A stretch of 64,000 nucleotides of DNA. It comes from Thermoplasmatota archaeon (GTDB lineage Archaea; Thermoplasmatota; Thermoplasmata; UBA10834). Numbering within the stretch: the stretch's first letter is position 1; the number at the start of each line of letters is the position of its first letter. The stretch is taken from NCBI GenBank assembly GCA_018818785.1, contig JAHIRF010000011.1, forward strand, positions 1 to 64,000, in the 5' to 3' direction. The translations under genes were made by a program, and so were the position numbers. Shown piece by piece: positions 32,931-41,538 of the stretch. The notes below the pieces were generated by a model. It made no database searches. It saw only the letters and a list, made by a program, of their open reading frames with translations, and was not told the origin of the DNA.

Positions 32931-33752
32931 TTATCCTTTCGGATAAAGCCCTGCTCTCCTGGCCTCATCGATGAACGCGGTGACATCCGCATGGTACGAG
33001 AACGGGATCGCCATGATCGAATGGATCGACCATCTCTGTTCGGTTGCATCCTTCGCTTTCACTATGCCTCTCCTGACGAGGCTTCGGTTGACGAAGTAGC
33101 TCAGTTCGGTAGAGTCTAGCATCGCGGGTTCGAATGCCTTGAAGATGATCCGGTGTTCGACCTTCTTCTCTTCCAGATATCGGAACCCCAACCTCTGCGC
33201 TCCGAATGCCAGATCCAGATATCTCGGGCCTGAATCTCTGTGCAGGAGCAGATCGTTGCCCACCTCAGTTCCAACGACCTCCTGGGACCGTTCCATTGCG
33301 AAGAGCGCATCGTCCAGGATCATGCAGTCCACGATCCCCTGATCCGCCATCCTCAGGTTCTCCTCGTCGGTCGAGATCCATATGCTGCAATCGATCCCCT
33401 TCTTCGAGAGCGCCGTGGCCGCGGTCAGGAGGCAGCTCTCCGAAACGAGGGTGCCAGCGACCTTCAGTTGCGGTTGGTCGTCGAGCCTCTTCTCATATGA
33501 TTCGAATCTATCAATGAGTTCCATGCCTTGGACTGTCAGCTTCGATCCTTTGCTGTTCGATTTGACGAGCGACGTCCCGATCTTCGCTTCCGCTTCCCTT
33601 ACGTACTTATACAATACAGGTGTCGATATCCCCAACTCTTCCGCGGCCTTCTTCATACTGCCCTTTCTCTTCAGGGCGGATATCGCCTCCAATTGTCTCC
33701 GGGTGATGTTCTCGCCATCGACCACCAGTGTCGCGCGGGCCCGCACATTCAT
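32931..33752 (-). CDS. ModE/LysR-like transcriptional regulator with periplasmic-binding-like domain
   Basis: A 273-residue protein with an N-terminal winged helix of the ModE/LysR kind (RRQLEAISALKRKGSMKKAAEELGISTPVLYKYVREAEAKIG). The rest resembles a periplasmic-binding fold (VAGTLVSESCLLTAATALSKKGIDCSIWIS, then GFRYLEEKKVEHRIIFKAFEPA), suggesting a small-molecule effector. It starts 3 bases after the ABC permease stop, so it is likely read with the exporter operon. Its target and ligand are unknown. Confidence 0.75.
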   Translation of the reverse strand: MNVRARATLVVDGENITRRQLEAISALKRKGSMKKAAEELGISTPVLYKYVREAEAKIGTSLVKSNSKGSKLTVQGMELIDRFESYEKRLDDQPQLKVAGTLVSESCLLTAATALSKKGIDCSIWISTDEENLRMADQGIVDCMILDDALFAMERSQEVVGTEVGNDLLLHRDSGPRYLDLAFGAQRLGFRYLEEKKVEHRIIFKAFEPAMLDSTELSYFVNRSLVRRGIVKAKDATEQRWSIHSIMAIPFSYHADVTAFIDEARRAGLYPKG

Positions 33753-33755
33753 GGC

Positions 33756-34913
33756 TCATCTCCTCCTTCGGAGGCCGTATGTGCTCAGAAGCAGCATCGC
33801 AGCGGCGAAGCAGACCAAGACGGTGACCTCGGGCCATACCTCTCCCAGCCCCCATCCCCTGATCATGATGGACCGGCACCCCTCGACCGCGTAGGTCAAC
33901 GGTATGAAGTTCGAGACGGGTCTCAGAAGGTCAGGTACCGCCTCGAGCGGCCAGAACACACCCGCCAGTAGGATGGAAGGGAAGAGTATGAGTGGCATGA
34001 ACTGGACTGCCTGGAACTCGTTCTTCGCTATTGATGACAGGAGGAATCCCAAACCCTGATTCCCGACGCCCAGCAGGAAGACCACGAGGAGCACTAGGAG
34101 GGCGCTGCCGACTATCTGCACTTGGAACAGCAGTATCGCCGTGGAGAGTATCACCAGCGACTGGATGAGTCCAACCACGCCCAGTGCGACCGCATATCCT
34201 GCGACTATCTCCCCTTCTGTCAAAGGTGTTGTGAGCAGACGGTCGAGGGTCCCCGTCGACCGTTCGTGCACGAACGATATGATCGATAGCATGAATGTCA
34301 CCATCATCGCGGCGAGACCCATGACCCCGGGTGCGAAGAAGTCTATGAACTCCGCATCCTCTCCGTATACCATGTCCTGGGAGATGAGCACGGGTGATGC
34401 GATGTCGTATTGGGTGAGCAGGACCCGCTGTACGGTCGTCTGGACTTCGGTTATTATCGCGCTGGCTATGTTCGGATTGCTCGCATCGATGTATATCCAC
34501 AATATCCCCTGGATGCTTGACAAGTAATCCGCGGGTCCATCGATCGCCGATTCCACGTTGCTCGAGAAGTTCTGTGGGAAGACGATCACGGCCCATGCGT
34601 CTCCGTTCCTCACATTGTCGACAACACTGTCGACCGATTGGGCGTATCCATCCGGCCAGGACGGCTCAAGGGTCCTCAGGACATCCCTCGATTGCAGTTC
34701 ATCGATCATCGAGGCAGATGCGGAACCGTTGACCGTTCCCTCGTCGAGATTGACGACGTATACGGAAATGTCCTTCAGCTCCCCACCGAATGTGTAGCCG
34801 AAGATCGCTATCATGAAGAGCGGCATGAGTACGAGGAATCCTGCGGTCCTTCGATCGTGCTTCAACGACCTCAGGGTCTTCCTTGCGACTGCCGTCACGC
34901 GTTTGAGTTTCAT
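33756..34913 (-). CDS. ABC-2 type exporter permease
   Basis: About 385 residues: a membrane helix near the N-terminus (FLVLMPLFMIAIFGYTFGG), a large extracytoplasmic domain (about 45-190) and five C-terminal helices, including FAPGVMGLAAMMVTFMLSIISFVHERSTGTLDRLLTTPL, the hallmark of ABC-2/DrrB-YhhJ permeases. It would export drugs, lipids or similar substrates with the ATPase encoded just upstream. ATG 34913 overlaps the ATPase stop by 4 bases; the longer ORF start lies inside that gene. Confidence 0.9.
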   Translation of the reverse strand: MKLKRVTAVARKTLRSLKHDRRTAGFLVLMPLFMIAIFGYTFGGELKDISVYVVNLDEGTVNGSASASMIDELQSRDVLRTLEPSWPDGYAQSVDSVVDNVRNGDAWAVIVFPQNFSSNVESAIDGPADYLSSIQGILWIYIDASNPNIASAIITEVQTTVQRVLLTQYDIASPVLISQDMVYGEDAEFIDFFAPGVMGLAAMMVTFMLSIISFVHERSTGTLDRLLTTPLTEGEIVAGYAVALGVVGLIQSLVILSTAILLFQVQIVGSALLVLLVVFLLGVGNQGLGFLLSSIAKNEFQAVQFMPLILFPSILLAGVFWPLEAVPDLLRPVSNFIPLTYAVEGCRSIMIRGWGLGEVWPEVTVLVCFAAAMLLLSTYGLRRRR

Positions 34914-35692
34914 TCCGCTACCCCCTTCGAGAATGCCATGAACGCATCCTCCAGATTGGATGTCGATGATCTGTCCATCAGGTCTCGCGGTGATCCTTCG
35001 GCTATGAGCTTCCCCTGTCTCATCATCCCCACGATATCGCATCTCACTGCTTCGTCCATGTAGTGTGTTGTGATGACGACCGTCCTTCCTCGTGCCTTGA
35101 GATCGTCGAAGTGATGCCAGAACCCCATCCTCAGTTCTGGGTCCACGCCGACCGTTGGTTCATCCAAGAAAAGGACCTCTGGGTCGTGCATCATCGCACA
35201 GGCTAGGGAGACCCTGTGTTTCATCCCTCCACTCAGCTGGGACGCGAGGCTATCTCCCCGGTCGCTGAGGTCGACCATCGAAAGCAGTTCCTCCTGCCTC
35301 TCGAGCAGTCTCTCTTGGCCCATGGAGTAGATGCTGCCGAAGAGCTGCAGGTTCTCCGATACCGTCAGGTCTGTGTATATCGCCATTTCCTGTGGCATGT
35401 ACCCTATGTCTGAAATCCTCCCCTTCAACGGGATGCGCTCACCAAGGACCTCTGCGGTTCCCGAGCTAGGTTTAAGCAGACCCACGAGCATCTTTATCGT
35501 TGTCGTCTTGCCAGATCCATTCGGCCCGATCATGCCATATAGGGTCCCTTTTCCGATCGTTAGGTCCAGATCATCCACTGCGACCAGGTCATCGAACTCC
35601 TTTCTAAGCTGCCGAGTCACGATAGCGCGTCCATCTTGAGACGCGTCCCCCTCGCGTGTGGCACCCACCATCTTCACACTCCTTTTCCTCAT
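34910..35692 (-). CDS. ABC exporter ATP-binding protein
   Basis: A 260-residue ABC ATPase with Walker A GPNGSGKTT, Q-loop region YMPQEMAIYTDLTV, signature LSGGM (preceded by SQ), Walker B VLFLDEPT and H-loop TTHYMDE. It is of the DrrA/CcmA class that pairs with ABC-2 permeases. It overlaps the TetR regulator gene and the permease gene by 4 bases each, so the three are translationally coupled. Confidence 0.93.
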   Translation of the reverse strand: MRKRSVKMVGATREGDASQDGRAIVTRQLRKEFDDLVAVDDLDLTIGKGTLYGMIGPNGSGKTTTIKMLVGLLKPSSGTAEVLGERIPLKGRISDIGYMPQEMAIYTDLTVSENLQLFGSIYSMGQERLLERQEELLSMVDLSDRGDSLASQLSGGMKHRVSLACAMMHDPEVLFLDEPTVGVDPELRMGFWHHFDDLKARGRTVVITTHYMDEAVRCDIVGMMRQGKLIAEGSPRDLMDRSSTSNLEDAFMAFSKGVAE

Positions 35693-36315
35693 CTCGCCAC
35701 CTTCTCTTCCAACCTGACCCCATCGACGAATACGGACGCGAAACCTCTGATGTAGGCCTCATCCTCTACCGGGTCAGGGTCATCTCCTCCGAGCATGTAC
35801 CGTGTGATGAAATACCCCTGGACCATCCCCATCAGCGCCCTTGCAGCCACCTCTGGCCGGATCTTCCGTATCCTCCCTTCTTCCACGAGCCTCGCCATCA
35901 TGGATGTGAGGAATTCGATGCCTCTTTGCATAACGGTCTCGGACAACATCCTCCTGCTTTTCGGATATCGCCAGGCATCTCCGAGGACGACCATGAACAG
36001 GTGTCTGTTCTCCTGAAGGACGGTGAGTGCCGTCCTCACGTTATGCACGATCAGCTCTTCGAGGGGTGCATCGGCGTCGAACCTCACATGCTCGACGATA
36101 TCTTTCAGGGCCGACTTCTCCGTGAGGACCGCGGAGAAGAGCGTATTCTTCGACTTGAACTGTCTGAAGACCGTCACCTCATTGACTCCTGCGCGCTCGG
36201 CGATCTCCTTGGTGGTGGCTGCGGTGAACCCTTTGCTCCCGAACACCTCCAATGCCGCTTTGAGTATCCTCTCCCTCGAATCCGTGGTTTTCGAGCCTTT
36301 CGTTCTCCCTCTCAT
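35689..36315 (-). CDS. TetR-family repressor of the ABC exporter
   Basis: About 208 residues with a TetR helix-turn-helix (RERILKAALEVFGSKGFTAATTKEIAERAGVNEVTVFRQFKSKNTLF) and an all-helical ligand domain. It is the first gene of the tetR-ATPase-permease operon. ATG 36315 (MRGRTKG) is chosen: the TATA box at about 36342 predicts a start of transcription right there, and the perfect 8-2-8 palindrome lies between. It probably represses its own operon until an exported compound binds. Confidence 0.9.
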   Translation of the reverse strand: MRGRTKGSKTTDSRERILKAALEVFGSKGFTAATTKEIAERAGVNEVTVFRQFKSKNTLFSAVLTEKSALKDIVEHVRFDADAPLEELIVHNVRTALTVLQENRHLFMVVLGDAWRYPKSRRMLSETVMQRGIEFLTSMMARLVEEGRIRKIRPEVAARALMGMVQGYFITRYMLGGDDPDPVEDEAYIRGFASVFVDGVRLEEKVAR

Positions 36316-36322
36316 CAATGAG

Positions 36323-36340
36323 TGCAAGTACTTACTTGCA
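36323..36340 (-). promoter_or_regulatory. Palindromic operator of the TetR operon
   Basis: TGCAAGTACTTACTTGCA: two perfect 8-base half-sites around CT, placed between the TATA element (GGATATATG on the minus strand) and the tetR start codon. Binding there would block transcription. Confidence 0.7.
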
Positions 36341-36438
36341 TATATCCGTTACTGACCGCTCCGTCATATGCGATATGACGGTCGACCAGAATGGATGTAC
36401 TGGACTGGTTATCATTAGTGAGATTCCTGGTCTGAACG

Positions 36439-36448
36439 GTTATATAGA
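36439..36448 (+). promoter_or_regulatory. TATA box of the GTPase operon
   Basis: GTTATATAGA, about 30 bases before ATG 36476, implying a nearly leaderless mRNA. Confidence 0.5.
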
Positions 36449-36475
36449 CAAGGGATTATTTCCAAAGCGTTCTGA

Positions 36476-36988
36476 ATGCCTTCGAGAAAGTACATACTCA
36501 AACTCTGTCTCCTCGGTGACGGTGCGGTCGGGAAGACGAGTCTTGTCCGAAGATATGTTCATGATTCTTTCGATGACAGGTATCTGATATCTTTCGGCAC
36601 TAAAGTGTCCAAGAAGACCGTCACGGTCTCGGAGGTGGACGCCGATCTAATGATATGGGACATCCTGGGACAGAAGACCCACGAGTCCCTCCATTCCGCG
36701 TACTACAGGGGCGCTGCAGGCGCCTTCGCCGTATGTGATTTCACCCGAAGGCAGACGGTCGAATCCGTGGCCACTTGGATCGATGGCATCCGATCGGTGG
36801 TGGGTGACATCCCGATCATCATGCTCGCCAACAAGAGTGATCTCCCGAAGGCTTTCCCTTCCGAAGAGATACGTTCCATAGCATCATCGAAGGGCTGTGA
36901 GATGATGGAAACGAGCGCCAAGACGGGAGAGAACGTCGAAGAGGCCTTCATCGCGCTTACCAGGAAGATGTTGGAGGCGAATCCGTGA
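36476..36988 (+). CDS. Rab/Ras-like small GTPase
   Basis: A 170-residue small GTPase with a complete motif set: P-loop GDGAVGKTS, switch I Thr in SFGTKVSKKT, WDILGQ in place of the eukaryotic WDTAGQ, NKSD and ETSAK. It is closest in pattern to Rab/Ras rather than to bacterial MglA. There is no C-terminal cysteine for prenylation, so membrane attachment would need a partner. It overlaps the V4R-DUF835 gene by 4 bases, suggesting a direct functional pair; a roadblock protein at 17.9 kb may be its regulator (inference). Confidence 0.92.
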   Translation: MPSRKYILKLCLLGDGAVGKTSLVRRYVHDSFDDRYLISFGTKVSKKTVTVSEVDADLMIWDILGQKTHESLHSAYYRGAAGAFAVCDFTRRQTVESVATWIDGIRSVVGDIPIIMLANKSDLPKAFPSEEIRSIASSKGCEMMETSAKTGENVEEAFIALTRKMLEANP

Positions 36989-37917
36989 AGCAGATCCCGT
37001 TCTTCGTCATGCCTGGAATCGCACTCTCACACCTGCGCGAGGAGCTCGAGATCGTCGAGGGTGAGCACAGGGCGAAACTGATGGTATACCGATACGGTCA
37101 GAGGTGCGGCCGCGCGTTGGTCCAGAGCTATGCCATGTCATGTTCTGGATTGATCGAGGTCAGGGCCGTGATCGAGCCCATATGGATGGAGGCAGGTCTC
37201 AGCAGGATAAAGGTCGATTCCGCGGAGGAGTCCGACATGGTCGTCAGCCTCGAGGATTCGATAGAGGCGAAGGAGGGCAAGACATGCGAGTTCGCGAGAG
37301 GCTACCTGTCAGGCATCGTATCCGAGCTGACCGGCAAACGGTTCGAGGTCGATGAGGTGGAATGCGCGAGCACGGGATACATCGCGTGTGTTCTCCAGGC
37401 CTACGAGGTCGTTGATAACCTCAAGCCTACCAGACAGGTCGAGGCGGAGACCGCGAGGAAGTACAATCTGGAATCCGGCTATTCCTATCTGATAAAGGAA
37501 GAGATCCCTGACCAGGCATTCGATATATTCGTCGATTCTGCGAAGCATGGTGTTCCGTGCCTTTGTGTCACCCGTGAATACCCCGAGAAGGTGAAGGAGC
37601 GGTGGGATCTGAAAGGCACCCCATTCCTATGGTTGTCGATGGATCAGGAGAAGACATATTCGAGGGAGCCTTCGAACCTGGCGCTGCTCTACTCTGATAT
37701 GAAGACGTTCATCACGGAGAACAACAACTGCGCGGTCCTCCTATCCGGCATCGAATATCTGATATCGCAGAACGGTTTCCAGAAGGTCCTGAAACTGCTT
37801 CAACACCTAAACGACAAGGTCGCTGTTTCAGATTCCACACTCTTCGTCCCGATAAGTCCGTTGACCGTTTCGGAGCCGGAGCTGAAGATGCTCGAGAAAG
37901 AGATGAGGTCCTTCTAG
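36985..37917 (+). CDS. V4R-DUF835 protein, GTPase partner
   Basis: A 310-residue protein with an N-terminal V4R domain (to about 140, ending in EVDEVECASTGYIACVLQ), a linker and a C-terminal DUF835 domain from about 170 (YLIKEEIPDQAFDIFVDSAKHGVPCLCVTREYPEKV ... NNCAVLLSGIEYLISQNGFQKVLKLLQHLNDKV). DUF835 resembles a degenerate RecA/KaiC-like fold seen in archaeal signal proteins. Its start overlaps the GTPase stop, so both are made together. The V4R part may sense a ligand and signal through the GTPase; this is inferred. Confidence 0.82.
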   Translation: MKQIPFFVMPGIALSHLREELEIVEGEHRAKLMVYRYGQRCGRALVQSYAMSCSGLIEVRAVIEPIWMEAGLSRIKVDSAEESDMVVSLEDSIEAKEGKTCEFARGYLSGIVSELTGKRFEVDEVECASTGYIACVLQAYEVVDNLKPTRQVEAETARKYNLESGYSYLIKEEIPDQAFDIFVDSAKHGVPCLCVTREYPEKVKERWDLKGTPFLWLSMDQEKTYSREPSNLALLYSDMKTFITENNNCAVLLSGIEYLISQNGFQKVLKLLQHLNDKVAVSDSTLFVPISPLTVSEPELKMLEKEMRSF

Positions 37918-37950
37918 ATGACTGTTGATATTCAAGCGGTGGGATGAGTT

Positions 37951-38403
37951 TTGAGGTACGCCGTGATCGTCTGCCCCAAGTGCAACAAGGCAAAAGGTAT
38001 CGACACGATCAAGAAGACGACCACATGCCCTTGTGGAAGGGAGATCGTGTTCGCACGGACAAAATTCTATTTCGAGACCGACTCACCTCTCGAACTGGCC
38101 GGGGCCGTCGCCGAGGCCAATGCGCAGCTGGGAGACGGGAATGTCCCGAAGATCGCCAAGAAACCCCGGAAAAGGGATGCCTATTCGTCCATATCCGAAA
38201 GGGTGCGGCCCATTCGCGACCCTGTCGAACGCATGCGGGTCATCGCATCGGAGCTCACAGAAGCGAAGGGGGAGTTCGGTCATGAGGATATCAAGCGGGT
38301 CCTGACATTGACGGGCAGAGACACTCCGGAGGACATCATCGCTAAACTGCAGAAGGCGAACCTGATCTACGAGGTCTCCGAAGGCCGGTTCAGATCAGTC
38401 TGA
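37951..38403 (+). CDS. Zinc-ribbon plus winged-helix-like protein
   Basis: A 150-residue protein. The N-terminus has a zinc ribbon (CPKCNKAKGIDTIKKTTTCPCG, like DUF1922-type archaeal proteins); the C-terminal 75 residues (MRVIASELTEAKGEFGHEDIKRVLTLTGRDTPEDIIAKLQKANLIYEVSEGRFRSV) look like a winged helix of the MCM-tail or replication-factor kind. Function is unknown; nucleic-acid binding is likely. It starts with TTG 37951, 33 bases after the DUF835 gene, probably in the same operon. Confidence 0.72.
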   Translation: MRYAVIVCPKCNKAKGIDTIKKTTTCPCGREIVFARTKFYFETDSPLELAGAVAEANAQLGDGNVPKIAKKPRKRDAYSSISERVRPIRDPVERMRVIASELTEAKGEFGHEDIKRVLTLTGRDTPEDIIAKLQKANLIYEVSEGRFRSV

Positions 38404-38406
38404 TGC

Positions 38407-39129
38407 TCACTTCCTTTTCTTGAGTCCTCTGATGGAGTCTTCGACCAGGTTCGGAAGAGACTCTCTGTATATCTTCGCATATGCGTATATCACTACGACA
38501 GATGCCGCCGCCAGTCCTATCAGGTTCAACGGCGGCTCGACGATGTCGAACATGAAGAAAGGCACCATCAGTAGGTTGTATCCGAGGTGGATCAACAGTG
38601 CCTCGATGAAGTGTCCCTTCACCTCTCCTCTCGCGACCCCGACTCCTATCAGTGTGGTCGTGGCGCCGTGGAGCAGCACGAGCTGTATGCCGAGAAGCGA
38701 GTATGCGATCATATCCACCGCCTGTAGGTTCTCCACGCCAACAGCGCTCGCGAATATCGTCGCGAATGTGAAAGTCGCAGATATCCCAAGGCCAAGGGAC
38801 AGTCCGTAGAACGCCGTGTCGACCTTCCGCTGGAATCGCGGGAAGTTCAGGATGATCAACTTGAAGAGCTCCTCCATGACCGCGAAGCCGACTATGAGTG
38901 CCAATATGGTCTCGACGGCGGACATCGTCTGGCCCCACGATTCGAAGGCGAACATGATCATGCCCAGGACTATCCCCAGGGCGAAGAACGCGAAGACCTT
39001 CCTGTCATCGAAGAATGGTTTCTTCACCGTCGGGAAAGTGTATTTGTTGAGGGTGAAGAACATCAGGGCGAGCGCTGGTGCGAATCCCGCGATTGCACTA
39101 GCGACGGTTATCATGTCTACCATGGTCAC
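38407..39129 (-). CDS. PrsW-family intramembrane metalloprotease-like protein
   Basis: A 240-residue membrane protein with about seven helices and PrsW motifs: MEELFKLI (the EExxK), FYGLSLGLGISATF, LLHGATTTLIG and FIEALLIHLGYNLLMVP. PrsW cleaves anti-sigma factors in Bacillus; archaeal members are related to the CPBP/CAAX protease group and their targets are unknown. It begins near GTG 39129, about 25 bases past a TATA-like CCCTATAAAG, so leaderless translation is possible. It converges with the preceding zinc-ribbon gene. Confidence 0.8.
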   Translation of the reverse strand: MTMVDMITVASAIAGFAPALALMFFTLNKYTFPTVKKPFFDDRKVFAFFALGIVLGMIMFAFESWGQTMSAVETILALIVGFAVMEELFKLIILNFPRFQRKVDTAFYGLSLGLGISATFTFATIFASAVGVENLQAVDMIAYSLLGIQLVLLHGATTTLIGVGVARGEVKGHFIEALLIHLGYNLLMVPFFMFDIVEPPLNLIGLAAASVVVIYAYAKIYRESLPNLVEDSIRGLKKRK

Positions 39130-39204
39130 ATTCCTGTAGCCCTAGGACGTTGATAACTTTATAGGGCGCAGCTCAGGTAATGGAGTGGTAGGGAGACCGA
39201 AATA

Positions 39205-39483
39205 ATGGCTAGATGTTCGCGATGCGGGAAGGATATTGGCTCAGTCGCTCAGTGCCCTAATTGTGGGTATCCGCCGAGTCAGAGCGTGGTCGGCAAGAGC
39301 ATCAACAAGGCCGCTGGCGTGACGGGTGAGGTCATCGAGAAGAGCGTTGAAGTGGCGGAGAAGGTCGTGAAGGAGACAAAACCCGTGTTCAAGAGGGCGA
39401 TCGACATGGGCAAAAATGGGGTCTCAAAGGCCAAGAGAAAGACTCTCGAAGTCGCTAATGATCTGAAAGAGAAGGGTCAATGA
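39205..39483 (+). CDS. Small zinc-ribbon protein with helical tail
   Basis: A 92-residue protein with a zinc ribbon (CSRCGKDIGSVAQCPNCGYPP) and an amphipathic helical C-terminal part rich in Lys, Val and Glu (EKSVEVAEKVVKETKPVFKRA). GGGAG stands 11 bases before ATG 39205 and CTTTATAG at about 39154 is the likely TATA box, shared with the divergent PrsW gene. Function unknown. Confidence 0.7.
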   Translation: MARCSRCGKDIGSVAQCPNCGYPPSQSVVGKSINKAAGVTGEVIEKSVEVAEKVVKETKPVFKRAIDMGKNGVSKAKRKTLEVANDLKEKGQ

Positions 39484-39484
39484 T

Positions 39485-41482
39485 TCATCTCTTCCGTTTC
39501 TTCTTTTCTACCTTCTTGGTCGGCTGTTCCATGTTGCCTGCGAGTTTGTCGAAGTAGTGCGCTACGACGCAACTGTCCTCACACTTGCCGCATCTGGTGC
39601 ATCTCTCCGCATCCACCGATATCCCCTTATCGACAGCTATGGCGCCCTTGGGGCATGCCCTCACACAGATGCCACATGAAGTGCATAGGTTCGCCCTGAG
39701 CACGGCCCTCGCGAGCCTGTCGAACAAGGCCGAGGATTCCTTGGGGCTGTCGGCAACGGAGCTTATCTGGCCAGCGGCGAAGACCTTGCCTCTGCCTCGA
39801 TTGGTCTCGACCATGGCGACACCGAAGTCCTCCATGGTCCGTACATCCCCGATGGTCTTCAACACCTCCGCAACTTGTTGGAACCCGCGGGACTGGGGCG
39901 TATCCAACACGGCCTCGATCGAGTACCCTCCTGCCATGCATGGGCTGACACCCTTCACAAGCCTCAGCGAGAGGGTGTCCGCCCTCTTCATATCGATCTT
40001 TATTCCCAACTTTTCGGACAGCTCCCTCATCTTGGGCGGGAGTTCCTTCCATCTCCAGAAGCCATATTCGACGAATTCTCTGGGTAGGTCATGCTGTTCC
40101 GCCCATGAATTCAGCCTCATCCCCCACACCTTCGCGAGGGTCGGGCTGATACGCGATATCTCCGCACACTCGCTCGCGAGTGCTGATGGACACATCCAGC
40201 ATCCCACCCTCTCGATATCCTCATCGTACAATGCATTGTACTGGAGCTTCCTCCATATTATGTATAGCCAGACATCAAGGCCTGTCCAATCCCTTATCGG
40301 GTTGACGATCACCTGTCCGGGCACGAACGGATTACCATCGACCAGCTCCAATCTGGACCTCGCGAATGATTCCAGTTTCCTGTTACCCTCGACAGTGACG
40401 GTGCCCTGCGGGAAATTCTCCTCGATGACTTGAGACACGGGTGCGAGTTTGCATACCTTGCAACACCATCTGAAATCTTTCGCTGGTGGGCCGAAAGCAT
40501 CGAAATGCTCGTCAAAAGCGTCCCCGGCCGACGCTGTTATCAGCCTGAGTGACAGTGAATGCCTGATCTTCTCCACATATTCCCTGGTCTGCGGATGTTC
40601 GAGGCCAGTGTCTATATAAACAACGGTGAAATCATTTGTGATCGATCGGACCATGTCGAGAACGACCAGACTGTCCTTCCCCCCACTGAATGAAACGGTC
40701 AGAGGCAGGTCGTGCTTTGAGAGCACACCCTTGATCTCGTGCTCCGCCTTGGCCTTCTTGGCCGAGAGATACTGTTCGTTAGCTCTGATGACCGCCTTCG
40801 TCCAAGCGCGCTTGCCTGATCTGAGTGGTCCGAATTTCGCGAAATCCCTTACGCGCACTCCCTTGGGATTTATCTTGAGCTGGGATGCGTTGACCTTGGC
40901 GGTGCCGCATCCGATGAACTTGCCCATCTGGATCACGACCTCGTCGCCTTCTCGTATGCCAGGATCGTAGCTCTCTATGAATTCCGGGGGGAGATGCTTT
41001 CCTTTCATATGCCCCTCCGCCTTGTTGAGATTGATCAACTTCTTCGTGTTCCTGGCAGCAAGCATCCTTGCGCCGTCTAGTCTGAGCACGAGCGAATAAT
41101 CCTTCTTCTCCAAATCGTATGCGAGCTTCGCCACCCTTCGACCATCTATGATGACCTCGTCTGCTCTGTCCTCACCTGAGGTCTTGTTGAGTATGACGAC
41201 CTCTGGCACTATCTGCTGGACCCCGAACTGTCTGAGGAAGAGGTATCTCAACCTCCTCTTCGTCCCTTCGAGCGCGAGTCTGACCTCTCCCGGCGGGGCG
41301 AGGTCGACCAACTCGCCAAAGTCACCGCATTTCCCGCAGTATTTCCCTATCAGTGGGACATTGCATCTGTCGCACCAGAATAGCGGGTGTTGAGAATCGC
41401 CATGGTATGGGCTCACGGACCGTCCTAGATTCGATGCGGTAATTAAACTGTGCGGTCCGCAGCCATCCTGGTTGCCGACCAA
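39485..41482 (-). CDS. Zinc-ribbon/PUA/PP-loop (PAPS reductase-like)/ferredoxin fusion protein
   Basis: A 665-residue multidomain protein. Order: zinc ribbon (CDRCNVPLIGKYCGKCG, about 37-53), a PUA-like RNA-binding domain (about 90-205), a PP-loop ATPase of the PAPS reductase type (VSFSGGKDSLVVLDM, about 252-266), cysteines WCCKVCK and CWMCPSALASEC, and a C-terminal 2[4Fe-4S] ferredoxin (CTSCGICVRACP, CTRCGKCEDSC). Similar fusions occur in methanogens, annotated as PAPS reductases. The PUA domain suggests RNA sulfuration rather than sulfate reduction, but that is inference. The TTG at 41482 lies about 25 bases after a TATA element; a GTG about 20 codons later is an alternative start. Confidence 0.85.
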   Translation of the reverse strand: MVGNQDGCGPHSLITASNLGRSVSPYHGDSQHPLFWCDRCNVPLIGKYCGKCGDFGELVDLAPPGEVRLALEGTKRRLRYLFLRQFGVQQIVPEVVILNKTSGEDRADEVIIDGRRVAKLAYDLEKKDYSLVLRLDGARMLAARNTKKLINLNKAEGHMKGKHLPPEFIESYDPGIREGDEVVIQMGKFIGCGTAKVNASQLKINPKGVRVRDFAKFGPLRSGKRAWTKAVIRANEQYLSAKKAKAEHEIKGVLSKHDLPLTVSFSGGKDSLVVLDMVRSITNDFTVVYIDTGLEHPQTREYVEKIRHSLSLRLITASAGDAFDEHFDAFGPPAKDFRWCCKVCKLAPVSQVIEENFPQGTVTVEGNRKLESFARSRLELVDGNPFVPGQVIVNPIRDWTGLDVWLYIIWRKLQYNALYDEDIERVGCWMCPSALASECAEISRISPTLAKVWGMRLNSWAEQHDLPREFVEYGFWRWKELPPKMRELSEKLGIKIDMKRADTLSLRLVKGVSPCMAGGYSIEAVLDTPQSRGFQQVAEVLKTIGDVRTMEDFGVAMVETNRGRGKVFAAGQISSVADSPKESSALFDRLARAVLRANLCTSCGICVRACPKGAIAVDKGISVDAERCTRCGKCEDSCVVAHYFDKLAGNMEQPTKKVEKKKRKR

Positions 41483-41538
41483 TCATTTGAGGTGATTGGG
41501 CAATCTATAATTAGACGGCCCATCTCATCCCGTCCTCG

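Noticed and set aside
36318-36587. 89-codon plus-strand frame at the GTPase start
   Set aside because: Overlaps the GTPase in another frame, whose P-loop begins almost immediately and whose start fits the TATA box.
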